A stretch of 64,000 bases of DNA from Corbicula japonica (lineage: Eukaryota; Mollusca; Bivalvia; Venerida; Cyrenidae), in contig JAZAYU010000009.1 in NCBI GenBank assembly GCA_038501625.1, positions 2,046,001 through 2,110,000 of the forward strand. Reading direction: 5' to 3'. A program made the translations under genes and the position numbers. Below, one piece after another: positions 33,754-45,620 of this stretch; position 1 is the stretch's first letter; each line of letters begins with the position of its first letter. The notes under the pieces were generated by a model, which was not told the DNA's origin, did no database searches, and saw only the letters and a list, made by a program, of their open reading frames with translations.

Positions 33754-36340
33754 GTTGTTGTAATAAAAATAATATCGTACAGTTTATACGCTCGTTATTT
33801 TCACAGATAAAGCAGAATAGTGAGACAATTAATGAAATAGTTTATTTAAATTGAATTCAAAATATCGCTAATGCATTAGAAAAATTATATGTAATACAAA
33901 TAAGTTATTGGTACATGTGTTAAAAAAATAATAAATTTCAGATTTCTTTTAAATTGTTGTATTATCTTATTGTAATAAATGAAACATAGATTAACATTGG
34001 TATTAAAAAAGATGTTTTTATTTTTTTCAGATATTGATAAATTCTATGTTCGAAATGAATTTTTAACAGTCAGGTTTAAGTGCCTGTAATAGTAATAATA
34101 TGCGGTATCTTAATTATAATCAATAATTCTTTTAAATGAATGTACAGCAGATAAGCAAGATAAGTAAAATAGTAATGTAAAAGAGACAGAAAACAAGAAG
34201 AGAATGACAGAGTAATTAGTTTTTACAGAAGAATTATACTTACATTATTTGTGGTTGATCCCTTCCGGTACCAAATGATACGTTCTACGAAATATTCGTC
34301 AGGTAGCACTTGTCTAGCTAAAGCACGAGTTGAGGTAATCTCTGGCAGTGGCTCTCCCTCATGCAGTAACTTATAGTCAGGTTTTTTTAAAAAATATTTC
34401 TCAGAGAAGCCATCAATCAGAGTTTATGTCAGTTACCAAATGACAGGTGTGCAACCGTGGACTTGTGTCAAGGTTGTGGATTCGAATCTTTAAATGACAC
34501 GAACACCTGAGAGATATTCGCAGTTTGCAATTTAAGGTGTGATTTTTTTCACGTTTAAGGACAAACGTGATTATTCGCCGCATCCGGAAGATAAATGACA
34601 GATTACCTTAATTAATTAAGAGTTTGAGTCGATTCAAGTCGGCGTCTTTTGAAGCTAGCGTGCCTTAAAATGTAATTTATATACTTTATTGAATAAGTTG
34701 AACAACAAAATCAATAATAGGAACAACAACAACACTTTTTCGCAATGTTCATATACATACGCCTTTGCTATTACCGGCATTTAACCAAAACTGAAAATTA
34801 CAAATTTATTCTACAGCAGGTAAAAATCAGTTTTATTCAATACATGCTAAAATAGCACATTGTTTCATTTAAACGGCTTAACCGTCTTTTCCAACTGCAA
34901 TATAAAATATCTGCCTCAGGCCAATATGACGTCAAACGATTTTAATCGATACAGCGCAATAATTGTATCGGCTTCATTTTGAGAAAATTCAAAAATAGCC
35001 GAACTTCAACCTCAAAACAGACTATCGCAACATAATTTTTCCAACTAAAAAATATATCATTTGAAAGATTAATTAGTCTTCTTTTTGAATCCGTTTGCAC
35101 CTAAGCTTTTATTGCAATTTAATTAGTGTAATTAATTCATTTTAAACGGACAGGTCGGCGATTTTGCACGATTTTCAATAGAATATATAGGAGGCTGAGA
35201 TGGTTAACTTTAACCTAAAAACAGACTATCGCAATATACTTTAATATTTATAAAATAAACATATAATTATCAAGCAAAGATTAAATTTTATGAAACCGTT
35301 TGCACCTAAGGATTTAGATGAACAGAAAAAAAGTTATGCTCATTAAACCAACTACTGCCTTCTTTGTTCTATATTGCGAAAAATTCGCGTATCGGAAAAC
35401 CCGGTGAGGTAGTTTCTGCAGTATGAACATTATTTGTGCTTCAGTTACCTATTTCAAAATTGTTCGTAAAAGTACTTGCAAAGATCTACACTTCACAGTA
35501 AAAGTCTTTGTATTTTAGTGTGTTTAGTATTCCAGCTGGATAAACTAGGTCAAAATTTAGCTTAAGGTGTTGCTCTCTTCGTCATTGTTGTGTCATAGAG
35601 GAAAAGAAACATATCATTTTTAATGGTTGCGATCAGGAAATTGAAGGTCGAACACACTTTTACAAATATCTCATATTGTATACATTTGTTAGACGAAAGG
35701 ACCTTAGATATTGTTGTCATTAACCCATTTCTCATGAAGGCATTTAATTTTGGGGAATTTTTTTGGTCTAACTATTTTTCTTTACTGTTTTAACTTGTCT
35801 AAACGTATGAAAAATGATCATTCATTAATAACATTGATTTGTGCAAAATTTTATTGAACTGTATTCTGCCGTTAGAGAGATTTTGATAATTTTTCGGCGT
35901 TAGCTGTCTAAGCTCACTTTTGACCTAGTTTTTGACCAATGAAATGTTGTAAATAATACTCGTATTCTATTATTATGCAGAGGGAAAATGAAATAAACTA
36001 TTTCGATTGGTAGCTATTTACACCAGATTGGCATCTAGCAGGGTGGAGAGGTATCTAGTGGGATTTTTATTATTATGCAGCGGAAAAATCAAATAGATTA
36101 TTTCGATTGGTTGTTAGTGGGTGTTGTATTGGAGAAAAACATATTTACGATTTAAATAACCAGTTAAGTCAATATTGATGGCTTAAATACAATTTTATAT
36201 GGAATATTCTTGGGTGTCAGGTAAAAACTTGCGTACAGTACACAGTGTAAAACGAAAAGGAGGTGTAGATATTTCTAGTTCTTACTGGTTCCTTTCTAGT
36301 TCCTTTGATAATGATTGTTAATTTCAAGTTCAAAATACAA

Positions 36341-36422
36341 GTTGATTGTAGTGTAGTGGCTAACACTCTCGCCTCGCAAGCGTGAGTCCGTGGGTTCAAT
36401 ACTCAGTACTGACACTTTTTTT
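36341..36422 (+). ncRNA. tRNA-like Pol III unit (copy 3)
   Basis: Duplicate of 14844-14925, with boxes and T-run unchanged. Confidence 0.55.
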
Positions 36423-37345
36423 AAAAGTTAATTTACGTAAAAGTTGGTAGATTTCGCTCTTGTAACAGGATGTTTTTATTTATTTATATTAAATTTCAAT
36501 GACATTTGTTCATCTTGAGTTCTAACTCTACAAGAGGCATTTTATTGAAACTGAATAAATGTAGATCAAGACTTAATGTAATACATTGCTTCTTTAATCG
36601 ACTTGTTATCACTGTATGAAATTGTTGCAACAGCTTCAACATTTTTTTTGAAAGACACTTTAAATGAATTTATAAGTTGTCATGATTCGGTCGCTTAATC
36701 TCTTGGTCATACTAAGAAGGCAGGGAGGGTTCGTCAACAGCTATAACAAGTAAAATAAACTAACTAAACTGTGTCTGCTTCGCCTCTCTGTATTTCTTTC
36801 TTTCTTATATACATGTATATATAAATCTTTTCCATCAACGCCGTTTATCTTTTTAAAAGATATTTCTTGTTTTATTAATGAAATTGCAACGACAACTACC
36901 ATGACACCTTAAACACTTCTCCGAAAAGTTCGGTCTACTGATTTATCTTTAGAAGTGATTTCACCTTTGGAAATGTCAAATTCAACCTCAAACATTACTA
37001 ATATAGTTTAGAACAAATTTTTCAATCCAGCGTTTAAATACAACGGTTATCGAAACCCAAATACGTGTATAACTTTACTTAAACGACAAAAAGCGTTTAT
37101 CTTTTTAAACACTCAAGTGGGTTAAAATAAAAAAAACAATAACAAAAGAACCCAAACAAAACATGTATATAATGGATCATTTGCGCATCTGTGCGGTTTG
37201 AAGAAATGGTTTTATCCCGACTGTCAATAATATGATTGTGTAATATAAAGCTTAATTTTAAAATATGATAAACAGTTTCTGGGATGTGAAATTACTGAAA
37301 TACGAGTTATAGCAATAATTTGGTTTCGCCAGCTTCTCTGAGAAA

Positions 37346-37426
37346 AATTGGCGACTGGTCGCCATTTCAGCCAATCAGATGCTTGAGATTTATGACTGGT
37401 TTCCATGCTCAGTTTTATAACCTTGG
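37346..37426. repeat. Hairpin MITE, family H, half copy (tandem copy 3)
   Basis: Duplicate of 15850-15930. Confidence 0.7.
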
Positions 37427-38020
37427 GTACTGATCAGTCATAAGAGTCTTGAAGAATAACAAGAGAAATCTAAATTTATCAATTTATTCGCTATCCTATA
37501 TTCGGTTCCAATTTTGGAGTTCTTTAAAAAGTTGCTGAAATATAACTTTAGTGCACAAGCATTCGTCTTATTCTTCAAGACCATTTCGTACATATTATTA
37601 ATATTTTAATTGAATATCACATTAGTTTTTTTCGTTCAATAAAACGTTTTAGAATGATTTTTTTTCGTATACATTACTTTTATCCGATTGAAAAGTCTGA
37701 TTAGATAAAAATCAATGAATTATTAATTAATTAATAAATTAATAAACGTCATTTAGAAAGATGCTCTACCGTATGCACAAATCTAATTCTTTTAAACGAG
37801 ACAACTAAGTTTATTCACTGTCTTCAAATGGATACAACATATTACATTAAAACTAATTATTTAGAACTTATATCAAAGCAATTTTTCTAATTTTGTCTCA
37901 AACAACCCACACATGCCATGATAATTAAATCTGGCAGAATACTGGGTCTTCACTGACGTCTTAAAATTGTATGTTGGAGGTAAATGAATTGTAAGCCTTT
38001 CAAATATTACATAGAAATCT

Positions 38021-40391
38021 TTTTCTGTATCACACAGGACGTTCATCCCACTACGCAGTAGCAGAACCATAATTCCAAACTTGTTGCCGAAAATCACTTC
38101 TTCTTTTCATTTGTATTACATTTGTAATAAATCAGTGTCAACAAAAATACACTAGAGATAATGAACTATAAATATTTTAGAGACCATTGATGGATAGCTT
38201 TACGACACATCATTGCTTTCTGCATATTTAATTGATATTCTCCTGTAGTAGAAAATACTGTCTTGCCAAGAAAATTAAATACATAAATTATGAGACAATA
38301 ATGATGTAATGGATATGTTTATGGCATATAAATACATTATGCACATCAGTTTGATATCATGAGTTTTTTGCACTTTTTCCTTCAATCGGAAGTTGAATTT
38401 TGGCTGGAAATTTAAATGAAATTGTACAGAATGCATGCAGATTGTATAAATTTTGAAACCTGTTTAATTTTTATTTGAATTATTCGATAGCATACGATTT
38501 CATCAGCTGTTTAATGTTGACATGGTGTCAATCGTTTAAGCGATTGGTTTTCAAATTTAGTTTAATCATCACTGGCCCTGTACGATTCAGTGGTTTATGC
38601 GTATTGTAAATGTATACATAACATACAATTTCTTGTTTCGGATCAATATGAATTAAATATAATTTTAAGAAAGATAAATTAGAGAAATTTTAGATATCTC
38701 GAATGAAATTAACACATATAACATAGGTACAACACCCTTATAATGGTTTGTATCTCAAGAGCTTGACTATAACGCTGAAAATTTAAAATTTAATATTGTA
38801 TTTAGATATTCCCTTACTGTCTGATAAAAGCCCGGAACCGAACTAAAATAAAAATATACTCAAAGGTCTAAAACTTAGAACACTGGCTCTCCAAAACAAC
38901 ATTCTAGGCCATATATGTTGACGCATTATATAAAATTCACAAATTTGTTGCCAGTAAGGGATTAGCTACACGAAAATGTATTACTTAAGTCCATGTAGTG
39001 GGCGACAGAAGAACTCACAAGGCGAAACAAGAAGCCTTTAATTTCTCTTTTTCAAGGTTGACATAGCAGCTGGAACAAAAAAAAACGATCATAAAGCCGA
39101 TATAGAAATTTCTTCTAGTGTGTATTTTTGCTGGTTGTTTTCTCTTGCACTTACGGAAAGACACTAAAATAATAGTATTAAACTAGAAATAGTATACTAA
39201 AGAATACACGCCACTCCTGATCCATAATATAAATCCCAGGGATTGATGAAATCATTTTGTCAAATCTCATAAATATCTTCGATTTTATAACTTAATGCCA
39301 AATTTGATTATTATATCGTTATACTATGAAACTGGAGGTTTACCGAAGCCTTTAATTATAAGGCTAAAATACTGGTCTAAATTACTTAAGAGTGTCGCTT
39401 TAACTTATTTTGCTAACATAACCAGAAAATATGTACTTCTTTGATAAACGTATACCAGGCTCTCTAAATATTTAAACATGTTTCGAGATGAGATTCAAAG
39501 AGAGGAACTTGGCAGAACACCTTACCTGATTGACCTTTAAGCAATTATACATATAAAATTTTATATTATGTTTTATCATACCAGAAGACGTAATGTGTTC
39601 AATAAATATCGTTCAAGCGTCGTTTTTTTATAAATTGCAAATAGAATTTTAGTGAATTTTAAGTCTAACTATTTTTCTGTACTGTTCTTACTTTTCTTAA
39701 TGTATATAAAATAATCATACAATTTTAGCATTAATTTATGCATAGTTTGATGGAACTGCATTGTGCCGTTTTAAAGATTTTTATATTTTCCTTTTATGTC
39801 TATGACATAGCAATGACGACGGAGAAATGCCTTAAATACAGCCTTTTGTTGGAAATCTACGTTTCCAGGAGAGTCATAACTTATACCATTTATGTGAAGG
39901 TTGTTAAGTCTTTTTTTCTTATCGTGAAACCTGTAAATATTAAACTGAAGTTAAGTACAATGTAATTAATATTTTAACTGGATATCATCGCGGTATCGTG
40001 ACAAAGGCAGAGTTAAAATCGATAAACAATGTTTTTATAGCTTTGCAAATTGGCAGTTACGACAACCATACAAGGATAATTAGATATCTCCAGACGAACA
40101 ACTCCTAATGTGTTCAGGGAAATAATGTATTAACGAGTTGACCATATGAAAAAAAGAGGAATAATTTTCCGTTCCCAGCTGTTTATAGCAAAATCTTAAT
40201 TAATTTGACAAAATGAGAAATTAGAAGAGCTTTTATGACCCTTCTATTGTTGTAATTACTCAGATAACGTTTCCAGGTGCGGTTCTAATGCTCGCAATGG
40301 TTTGTTTTGTTATTTTAACTTCAAGACGGAGTTACGTTATGTTGTGTGAGCATTCAAATAACGTTGTTTGTCTGTTAGTCGCCTTATGATA
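38021..40391. other. AT-rich intergenic DNA with one old repeat copy
   Basis: No gene is supported. At about 39660-39790 a stretch beginning TCTAACTATTTTTCTGTACT and containing GAACTGCATTGTGCCGTT is a diverged copy of the tandem-unit interior near 14270-14390 (TCTAACTATTTTTCTTTACT, GAACTGTATTCTGCCGTT). That part of the unit is therefore itself an older interspersed repeat. Confidence 0.5.
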
Positions 40392-40551
40392 TTGCCTCTA
40401 TCTGGGAGCGAACCCGCACTGTCACAGCGACAGCGCCAAGCCCTGCAATTCCGACTATGCGACCAATTGAACAAACCGGGACAACCCCCAAAAAGGTTGA
40501 TCGGATAGTCCTGATAAACGTTATCATCAATGCACGGCATCGGTAACGACT
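40392..40551 (-). repeat. tRNA-derived SINE-like element, minus-strand copy
   Basis: Read on the minus strand: GATGATAACG, CTATCCGATCAACC, GGGGTTGTCCCGG, TTCAATTGGTCGCATAGTCG, GCAGGGCTTGGCGCTGTCGC, then GCGGGTTCGCTCCC. The last is a good Pol III B box, and the GTCGCATAGTCGG segment resembles a degenerate A box about 40 nt upstream. The same ordered words form the tandem pair at 48916-49410. Confidence 0.65.
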
Positions 40552-41224
40552 TTTTTTTATTGATTACAGTACTGACAATGTATGACATAGTTTGCATATT
40601 TCATTTTATAATTATATTTTTTTCTGTAACCTCGCATACAAGTTACCAAAATATATTTTAAACAACTGTGAAATTTGGAAAAACCAACATGACTTGAGTA
40701 TGTAGCAGTTTTCATTTTGCTGAAATTGCCTGCGTTTTTGGACAACCCTCCTAGACATGGTAGAACCCTGAAAAAAGAGTAAATCTGTTTGCCAGTCGTT
40801 TAGTTTTTTTTTAAATACAGTAACACTGTATATATTTATCGACATTTCGATCCCAAATTGTAAATGTATTATCCAAAAATTATTTTATGATGAACTTCAA
40901 TCGGTTGACAATGGTTTCATGTATTCTTATTGTTAAATAACTGCTGGCTTAACTTATGCTCTGTTTCCCGATAACCTATAAAGAACTGAATTATTTTGTT
41001 TAACATGTTTTAAATTGTACTTCGTCGTACAGCCTCCAGTATTTTCTAGGCAAGAGCTGATTCACCAATATGATTTCTGAGAAACTCGATTATATGTATT
41101 GTTTTATGCCAAACATTTACGTTAAGTTAATAAATTACATAATCATCTGTACGTCAAAATAAGAATAATGTTTTTTCGAGTGATGACAAATGATGAGGGA
41201 TTTACCGCGCTTTTGTTCTGAAGT

Positions 41225-41460
41225 GCCTCAAAAACACTGGTTATTCGTGTAAATACTGGCTTGCGCTCAACCGGGGGCTAGGCGGCGTGGGCAGTACTAT
41301 GCTGTTCCATTACTCTCAATCGAGCCTGCAATATGTTTATATTTGTCGTGTTCGATTGCTTTCAAGTTCTCTTTTCATCTATTTCAATATCACAGTAGCG
41401 TTGTTTGTGCCGTGTTGCGGCTGTCTCCCCGAACATTCAATCAGTGCTGTTATCAATTGC
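41225..41460 (+). repeat. Interspersed repeat family A, copy 1
   Basis: Contains CTCAACCGGGGGCTAGGCGG, TCGAGCCTGCAATATGTTTA, GTCGTGTTCGATTGCTTTCA and CTTTTCATCTATTTCAATAT, then CAGTAGCGTTGTTTGTGCCG, the last also found in the SINE pair at 49163. All are shared with the copies at 41650, 57870, 60355, 62815 and 62990. No coding content. Confidence 0.65.
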
Positions 41461-41649
41461 GTACTTTGAAGGTCGTTGAGCACGATACTTATGTACTATG
41501 TTAATATTACTTCTAAGATTACCTTCGTTTTAATATTTCGGTCATTTTTGATATGGGTGGTTTCAATTTCCCAGCAAATATAGATTCGGATATTTTTCAA
41601 TTAACCCAAAGGATTTAATTCCGGCTTTTTAAATTTTGTCTTTGGCGTT
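41461..41649. other. Spacer between two family A repeats, nothing recognised
   Basis: No supported feature. Confidence 0.4.
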
Positions 41650-42085
41650 GTCTGTGATATGCAGGATGTATATTCTAAGATCCCCTGTCAATGTTCTATA
41701 CTGTTTAGTTCCGCTAATTGTTTTCTCGTTAAGGGCAAGCCCATTCTTTTATGTGGGGACCATACGCCGCTGAACATGGAATGGTATTAATCTGAAAATA
41801 CTGCTTTGTAGGTTCCACGTCCACCGCAATATGTACACCATCGTTAAGGATTGTCAAAATTGTACTGTTCTTTGGTGTAAATATTGAGTTGATCTCAACC
41901 CGGGGCTAGGTGGCATGGCAGTAATACGTATTTCCAATACTGTCCATGAACAGGCCCAATCAAACCGAGCCTGCAATATTTTCATATGCGTCGTGTTCGA
42001 TGGCTTCAAAGTTCTCTTTTCATCTATGTCATTGTTTTGAAAATCTCGATGTTCTAAATGCGGATTTAAAGAACCGATTGTATGG
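41650..42085 (+). repeat. Interspersed repeat family A, long copy
   Basis: Carries the longest version with the copy at 62990: GATCCCCTGT, TTGTTTTCTCGTTAAGGGCA, ACCATACGCCGCTGAACATG, TGTAAATATTGAGTTGATCT, CCGGGGCTAGG, then CAATCAAACCGAGCCTGCAA and GTCGTGTTCGATGGCTTCAA. At least 350 bp are collinear between the two. Type unknown. Confidence 0.65.
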
Positions 42086-42329
42086 TATAGAGACATGAAT
42101 GCCTATAGTGTTCCCAATTGGTATCTGCAATAGGAGATAATAGAAGCGGTCTGTTTCTCAGATAATAATCAGTGTCTATAGAAGTAAGCTTTGTTGGATT
42201 AAACCGTTTACGGAAAAAAACGAAAACACATCTTTAGCGGAAACAATCAATTATAAAAAAAACAGCGGCCATATTTATTTCGAAGTTATTTAAAATAATA
42301 AGGTTTTATAAGTCGATGTCTTGAGAAAA

Positions 42330-42560
42330 AGTGAAATATGCATATCATGAATAGCCACATTCAGAAAACACAGCCTCCCCACAAAGCGGAAAAGAAGAGA
42401 GGGAAAGAGAGCATGTCTTTAAATTAAAAAAAAATTATTTCAAATAAATAAATAAATAAATAAGACATCACAAACAATTATCGAAAAAAAGGGAGCCCTT
42501 GGGGTTACCGCTTTGGAATGGTGAGATAGTAGCTCAGTACTGCGTATGTCTGTGAAATCC
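42330..42560 (+). repeat. Interspersed repeat family B, copy 2
   Basis: ATGCATATCATGAATAGCCA, AAAACACAGCCTCCCC, GAGAGGGAAAGAGAGC, then GGGGTTACCGCTTTGGAATG. An (AAAT)n run at 42441-42463 lies inside. The distal AACAGGTTCTCATATG segment is missing here. Confidence 0.6.
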
Positions 42561-43674
42561 GGGTTGCAGGGTTGCATTTTCGATTACTCGTTTCTCAGAT
42601 CTGCAGTGCTTGCTTTTGATTCATTTCCGACCAAAAACTCACCGGTAAAGACTAGATGAGGCACCATATACAAATTAACAGGCTTGTCAGGCTAATCCGG
42701 ATCTACACAGTTCACATATGCAATAAAACCCATATACTGATATGGAGTAAAAGATTAATAGCAGTAATACACATATCGAGTGTAGCTGTCTTATACATGG
42801 AGTATTTGAAAGATAAAAAAAAACTAATATCACAAACATTTTTGAATACGTTACTCAAATCCCTTTATTCTGCATCAAGTACTTTTCAAGTTCCAAAAAT
42901 AATTGTGTTTTCTTTTGCAGAGACCCAACTTTTCTTTGTTGTAGAGACATATTTATATACTACTCAAAGTTTCCTAAGCACCAATACTATTTTGAACACA
43001 AATTTTTTGCTGACAGATATTAGTTTTATTTCCTTTGGTGCAGCTTAATAGTGATTTATAAAACAATATAGAAAATTTTAACAATTGTTATGCGTTTCGG
43101 GGTTTGTATAGAATCGGATAATGATGATGTCAAAATGGGGATATTGATAAATGTGAAAATATCAATTTTGAAAAAAAAAACAACAATTAAGGAAGGCTTC
43201 CCTTAATGAGCTTCGGTCGATATCGCTACGTTTCGGTCGCGGCCGTAGTTATTGTTTTTGCCCGGTGAAAAATGTAATTTTTACCAAATAACACAAAATA
43301 AATTGTAAATGTTTAGGTTAAAATGGTTCAAAATATGTTATACAGGACAAATATTTCTACATATATCATGTTCAGAAAGAAAATAATTTTAAAAAATCCA
43401 AGTTCCAGTCACGTGACGTTTTGGGAATTCCCGGCTTGCAAACCGAAAGTACAAAACATAATGCAGGTAGAACGTGATTTTCGAGTGAGATTTAATGCTC
43501 GTAAGCGTCAAACAATACGGAAACAACCCAGTAGAGCGTTATTGACATAACACAACTACGCCAACATGTATTTGTGCGACGGAGTTGCCTGTAAAAATCC
43601 GAGTTTCAAATACGGACAGGTTTAAAACACGGCCCGGTCGTAAAATAAAATACGGCCCAAAAACCGTTCTCCCT
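42561..43674. other. AT-rich DNA, no supported gene
   Basis: A 130-codon frame at 42656-43048 (+) has low-complexity hydrophobic composition, no splice context and no motif, so I do not call it. At about 43193-43212 TTAAGGAAGGCTTCCCTTAA is a 20-bp perfect palindrome. Confidence 0.4.
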
Positions 43675-43990
43675 TTCACTTTTTGATTTCCTAAGATATC
43701 TTCAAAATTCTTTTTGCATCTTAAAAATAACGTTCGTGGCTATAATGGAAGCATTTATTTTGAAAATTTTTCAACTAGAAGATACATGAACTTTGTCTTA
43801 AAGATGGGCCGTCATTTGACTAAAATTTAGTTGGAAACGGAAAACACGGTCATACCCTTTAATTTATTTATTTTAAAATATGTCTTTAAAATTCTTTTTG
43901 CATATTGAATAGGACCCTACAAGCTATGTGAGAAACATTTTATTTTGAAAATATCTTAATTAGAAATTAAATTAAGGGGTAGGACTGTGC
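43675..43990. repeat. Diverged tandem pair, period about 185 bp
   Basis: CTTCAAAATTCTTTTTGCAT near 43691 recurs as CTTTAAAATTCTTTTTGCAT near 43883. ATTTATTTTGAAAATTTTTC near 43753 recurs as ATTTTATTTTGAAAATATCT near 43938, in the same order and spacing. No other copy was noticed. Confidence 0.5.
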
Positions 43991-45344
43991 TTTCCGTTTC
44001 ACATGGTACTTTGAACTATCATTAAATCTGCAATCTTTTACTATGTGTTATGGTGAACAGTACTTGTATAATTGCAGACATCACTGCAGTGTTAGTATAT
44101 TAGTCAATTAAGATAAACATCTTTCAGATGTAGTAATGTTTAGGAAAATGATAAAATTTCATTTTTATTATGTCTTTTTTGCTCTCTGATCATATCTCTA
44201 AACAGTGGGTAGTCCTTTTCAAATCTTAATTTCTGAAGTTAACTACGGTTAAAATATTTCAAATTGTTATATGTTACTCAGTTATGATTATAGATGATAT
44301 TTAGGTACTTTTATTGATGTACCTACTTTAAATTTTTGAAAAAAAAATAGGCTAAAGTGACTTCGGCTTTTTTGGTTTTTGGAGAATTTAAAGGAATTCC
44401 TGTTTACCGTCACTGAAGTTTTCACCAATATAATAGTTATTTTATTAAAATCACTCTTGATACGAACTTTTAAAATAAGAACAATTATATCTGCAGTGAA
44501 TTAATGATTTCTTGCATACAAATTTGTCCAAAAACTTAAAAAAATAAACTTTTTTGAAATCATGTACCTTTGTATTTTTCCCATTCACATGAAGTGAAGT
44601 CGGGGAATTAAAAAATGTGAAAATGCAAAAAGCACACTGTAAAAATTCGTTTAAATGTGTATTTAAATTAGATAATGCAAATACATCACAAATATTGCAA
44701 GTTTTGGTTAGTATGAAATTTTTCCCATTAGGGGAAGACTTCCTTAAAATAACAACACAAAAACACCTATTGATGTCTGCATCTGCTAAATGTCTCCTAA
44801 AATTTGCTTTGCCGTAATTTAGTCATAAGCGTTCAGTTTTCAAGTGAAAGTGAATACTGAGTAGACTTCAAATTTCAGGTACATGTATACAACGTTAAAT
44901 AAACACTGAAAACACAGCGTCACCTCGTTTGGACGTTATCTGTTGAAGTGGGACCTAATCGATACATCAATAAACCATTTCCAACGTAAAGATATATACT
45001 GTAGACAATGATGTGTGGTTTGGACACAATATTTTCCTGAAAAAAAAATCCGTTTATCAATTTCATTGTCATTTGAAGTAATACGTAAGGGGGCGAAACA
45101 ATTACAAACATCTGAAAACAAAAGACGAATTATCATTATGTAAATGTAAATGTGGTTTGAAACAATGTTAGAATAAAGTGAATTGTATGCTTTTGTTTGT
45201 GTACTAATATAAATTGGTTATCGAGTTATTATCACACTCCCGAGTAGCCATTGAATACAAAAGTTAAAGTAATGCACCTGCGACTTCATTTCCAAATATC
45301 CTTACAGTTTCCATGGCAATAAGGCAAGAAGCATATTTATAAAA
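43991..45344. other. AT-rich intergenic DNA, no gene seen
   Basis: No supported feature on either strand. Confidence 0.4.
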
Positions 45345-45620
45345 GTAGGTAATAATAAAAAAAATATGCAAATGCATATCAGACCAAGAAAACACGGCCT
45401 TACTCGCAGCCAAAGCAGAGAGGTAAAAAGAGCATCGACACCACAGACAACTAATGAAAAAGAGAACCTGTGGAGGTACCGCCTTGGAAAGGTCAGTGGC
45501 AAAATATTAGGCCTCTGTGTGTTAAAACTAGGTTCTAGGGTGTACAAACCTTGCCCCAACAGGTTCTCATATGAAAGAAATACAAGTTGTCTTTTTGAAA
45601 GAGCTCTAACCAGGCAAAAA
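45345..45620 (+). repeat. Interspersed repeat family B, copy 3
   Basis: ATGCATATCAGACCAAGAAA, CAGAGAGGTAAAAAGAGC, GAGAACCTGTGGAGGTACCG, CTTGGAAAGGTCAGTGGCAA, AAACTAGGTTCTAGGGTGTA, then CCCCAACAGGTTCTCATATG. This is one of the best preserved copies. A 101-codon frame across it is not kept in the other copies. Confidence 0.65.

Larger units (their letters stand above)
31161..35425. mobile_element. 4.27-kb TIR-bounded element (copy 3)
   Basis: Copy of 9663-13928 with intact 22-bp inverted ends; one or two bases shorter, through homopolymer changes such as the A-run near 35046. Confidence 0.63.
8186..38020. repeat. Tandem triplication of an 8.34-kb segment
   Basis: Three head-to-tail copies start at 8186, 21347 and 29684, each beginning CTGTGGATACTGCCTTGTCT. 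The spacing between copies 2 and 3 is 8337 bp. The spacing between copies 1 and 2 is 13161 bp, which is 8337 plus the 4824 bp added by the DIRS insertion. Copy 3 is about 8335 bp. The internal junctions read AGAAATCTGTGG; the left flank ends AATAAGG and the right flank continues CTTTTTCTGTATC. Parental and duplicated ends therefore overlap by the dinucleotide CT, consistent with end joining or replication slippage. Copies differ only by scattered substitutions and tiny indels. Confidence 0.95.
29684..38020. repeat. Tandem unit copy 3 (no DIRS insertion)
   Basis: About 8335 bp, ending at the single-copy right flank CTTTTTCTGTATCACACAGG. The empty DIRS target ATT is at 37856-37858. Private variants include ACATTTGAAG near 29871 (ACATTCGAAG elsewhere), AAATCCTCTG near 31126, TACAATTATCCC near 33711, CCAGATTGGCATC near 36023 and GACCATTTCG near 37579. 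Confidence 0.93.

Noticed and set aside
42656..43048. 130-codon frame on + strand
   Set aside because: Low-complexity hydrophobic and AT-driven composition, no motif, no splice sites.
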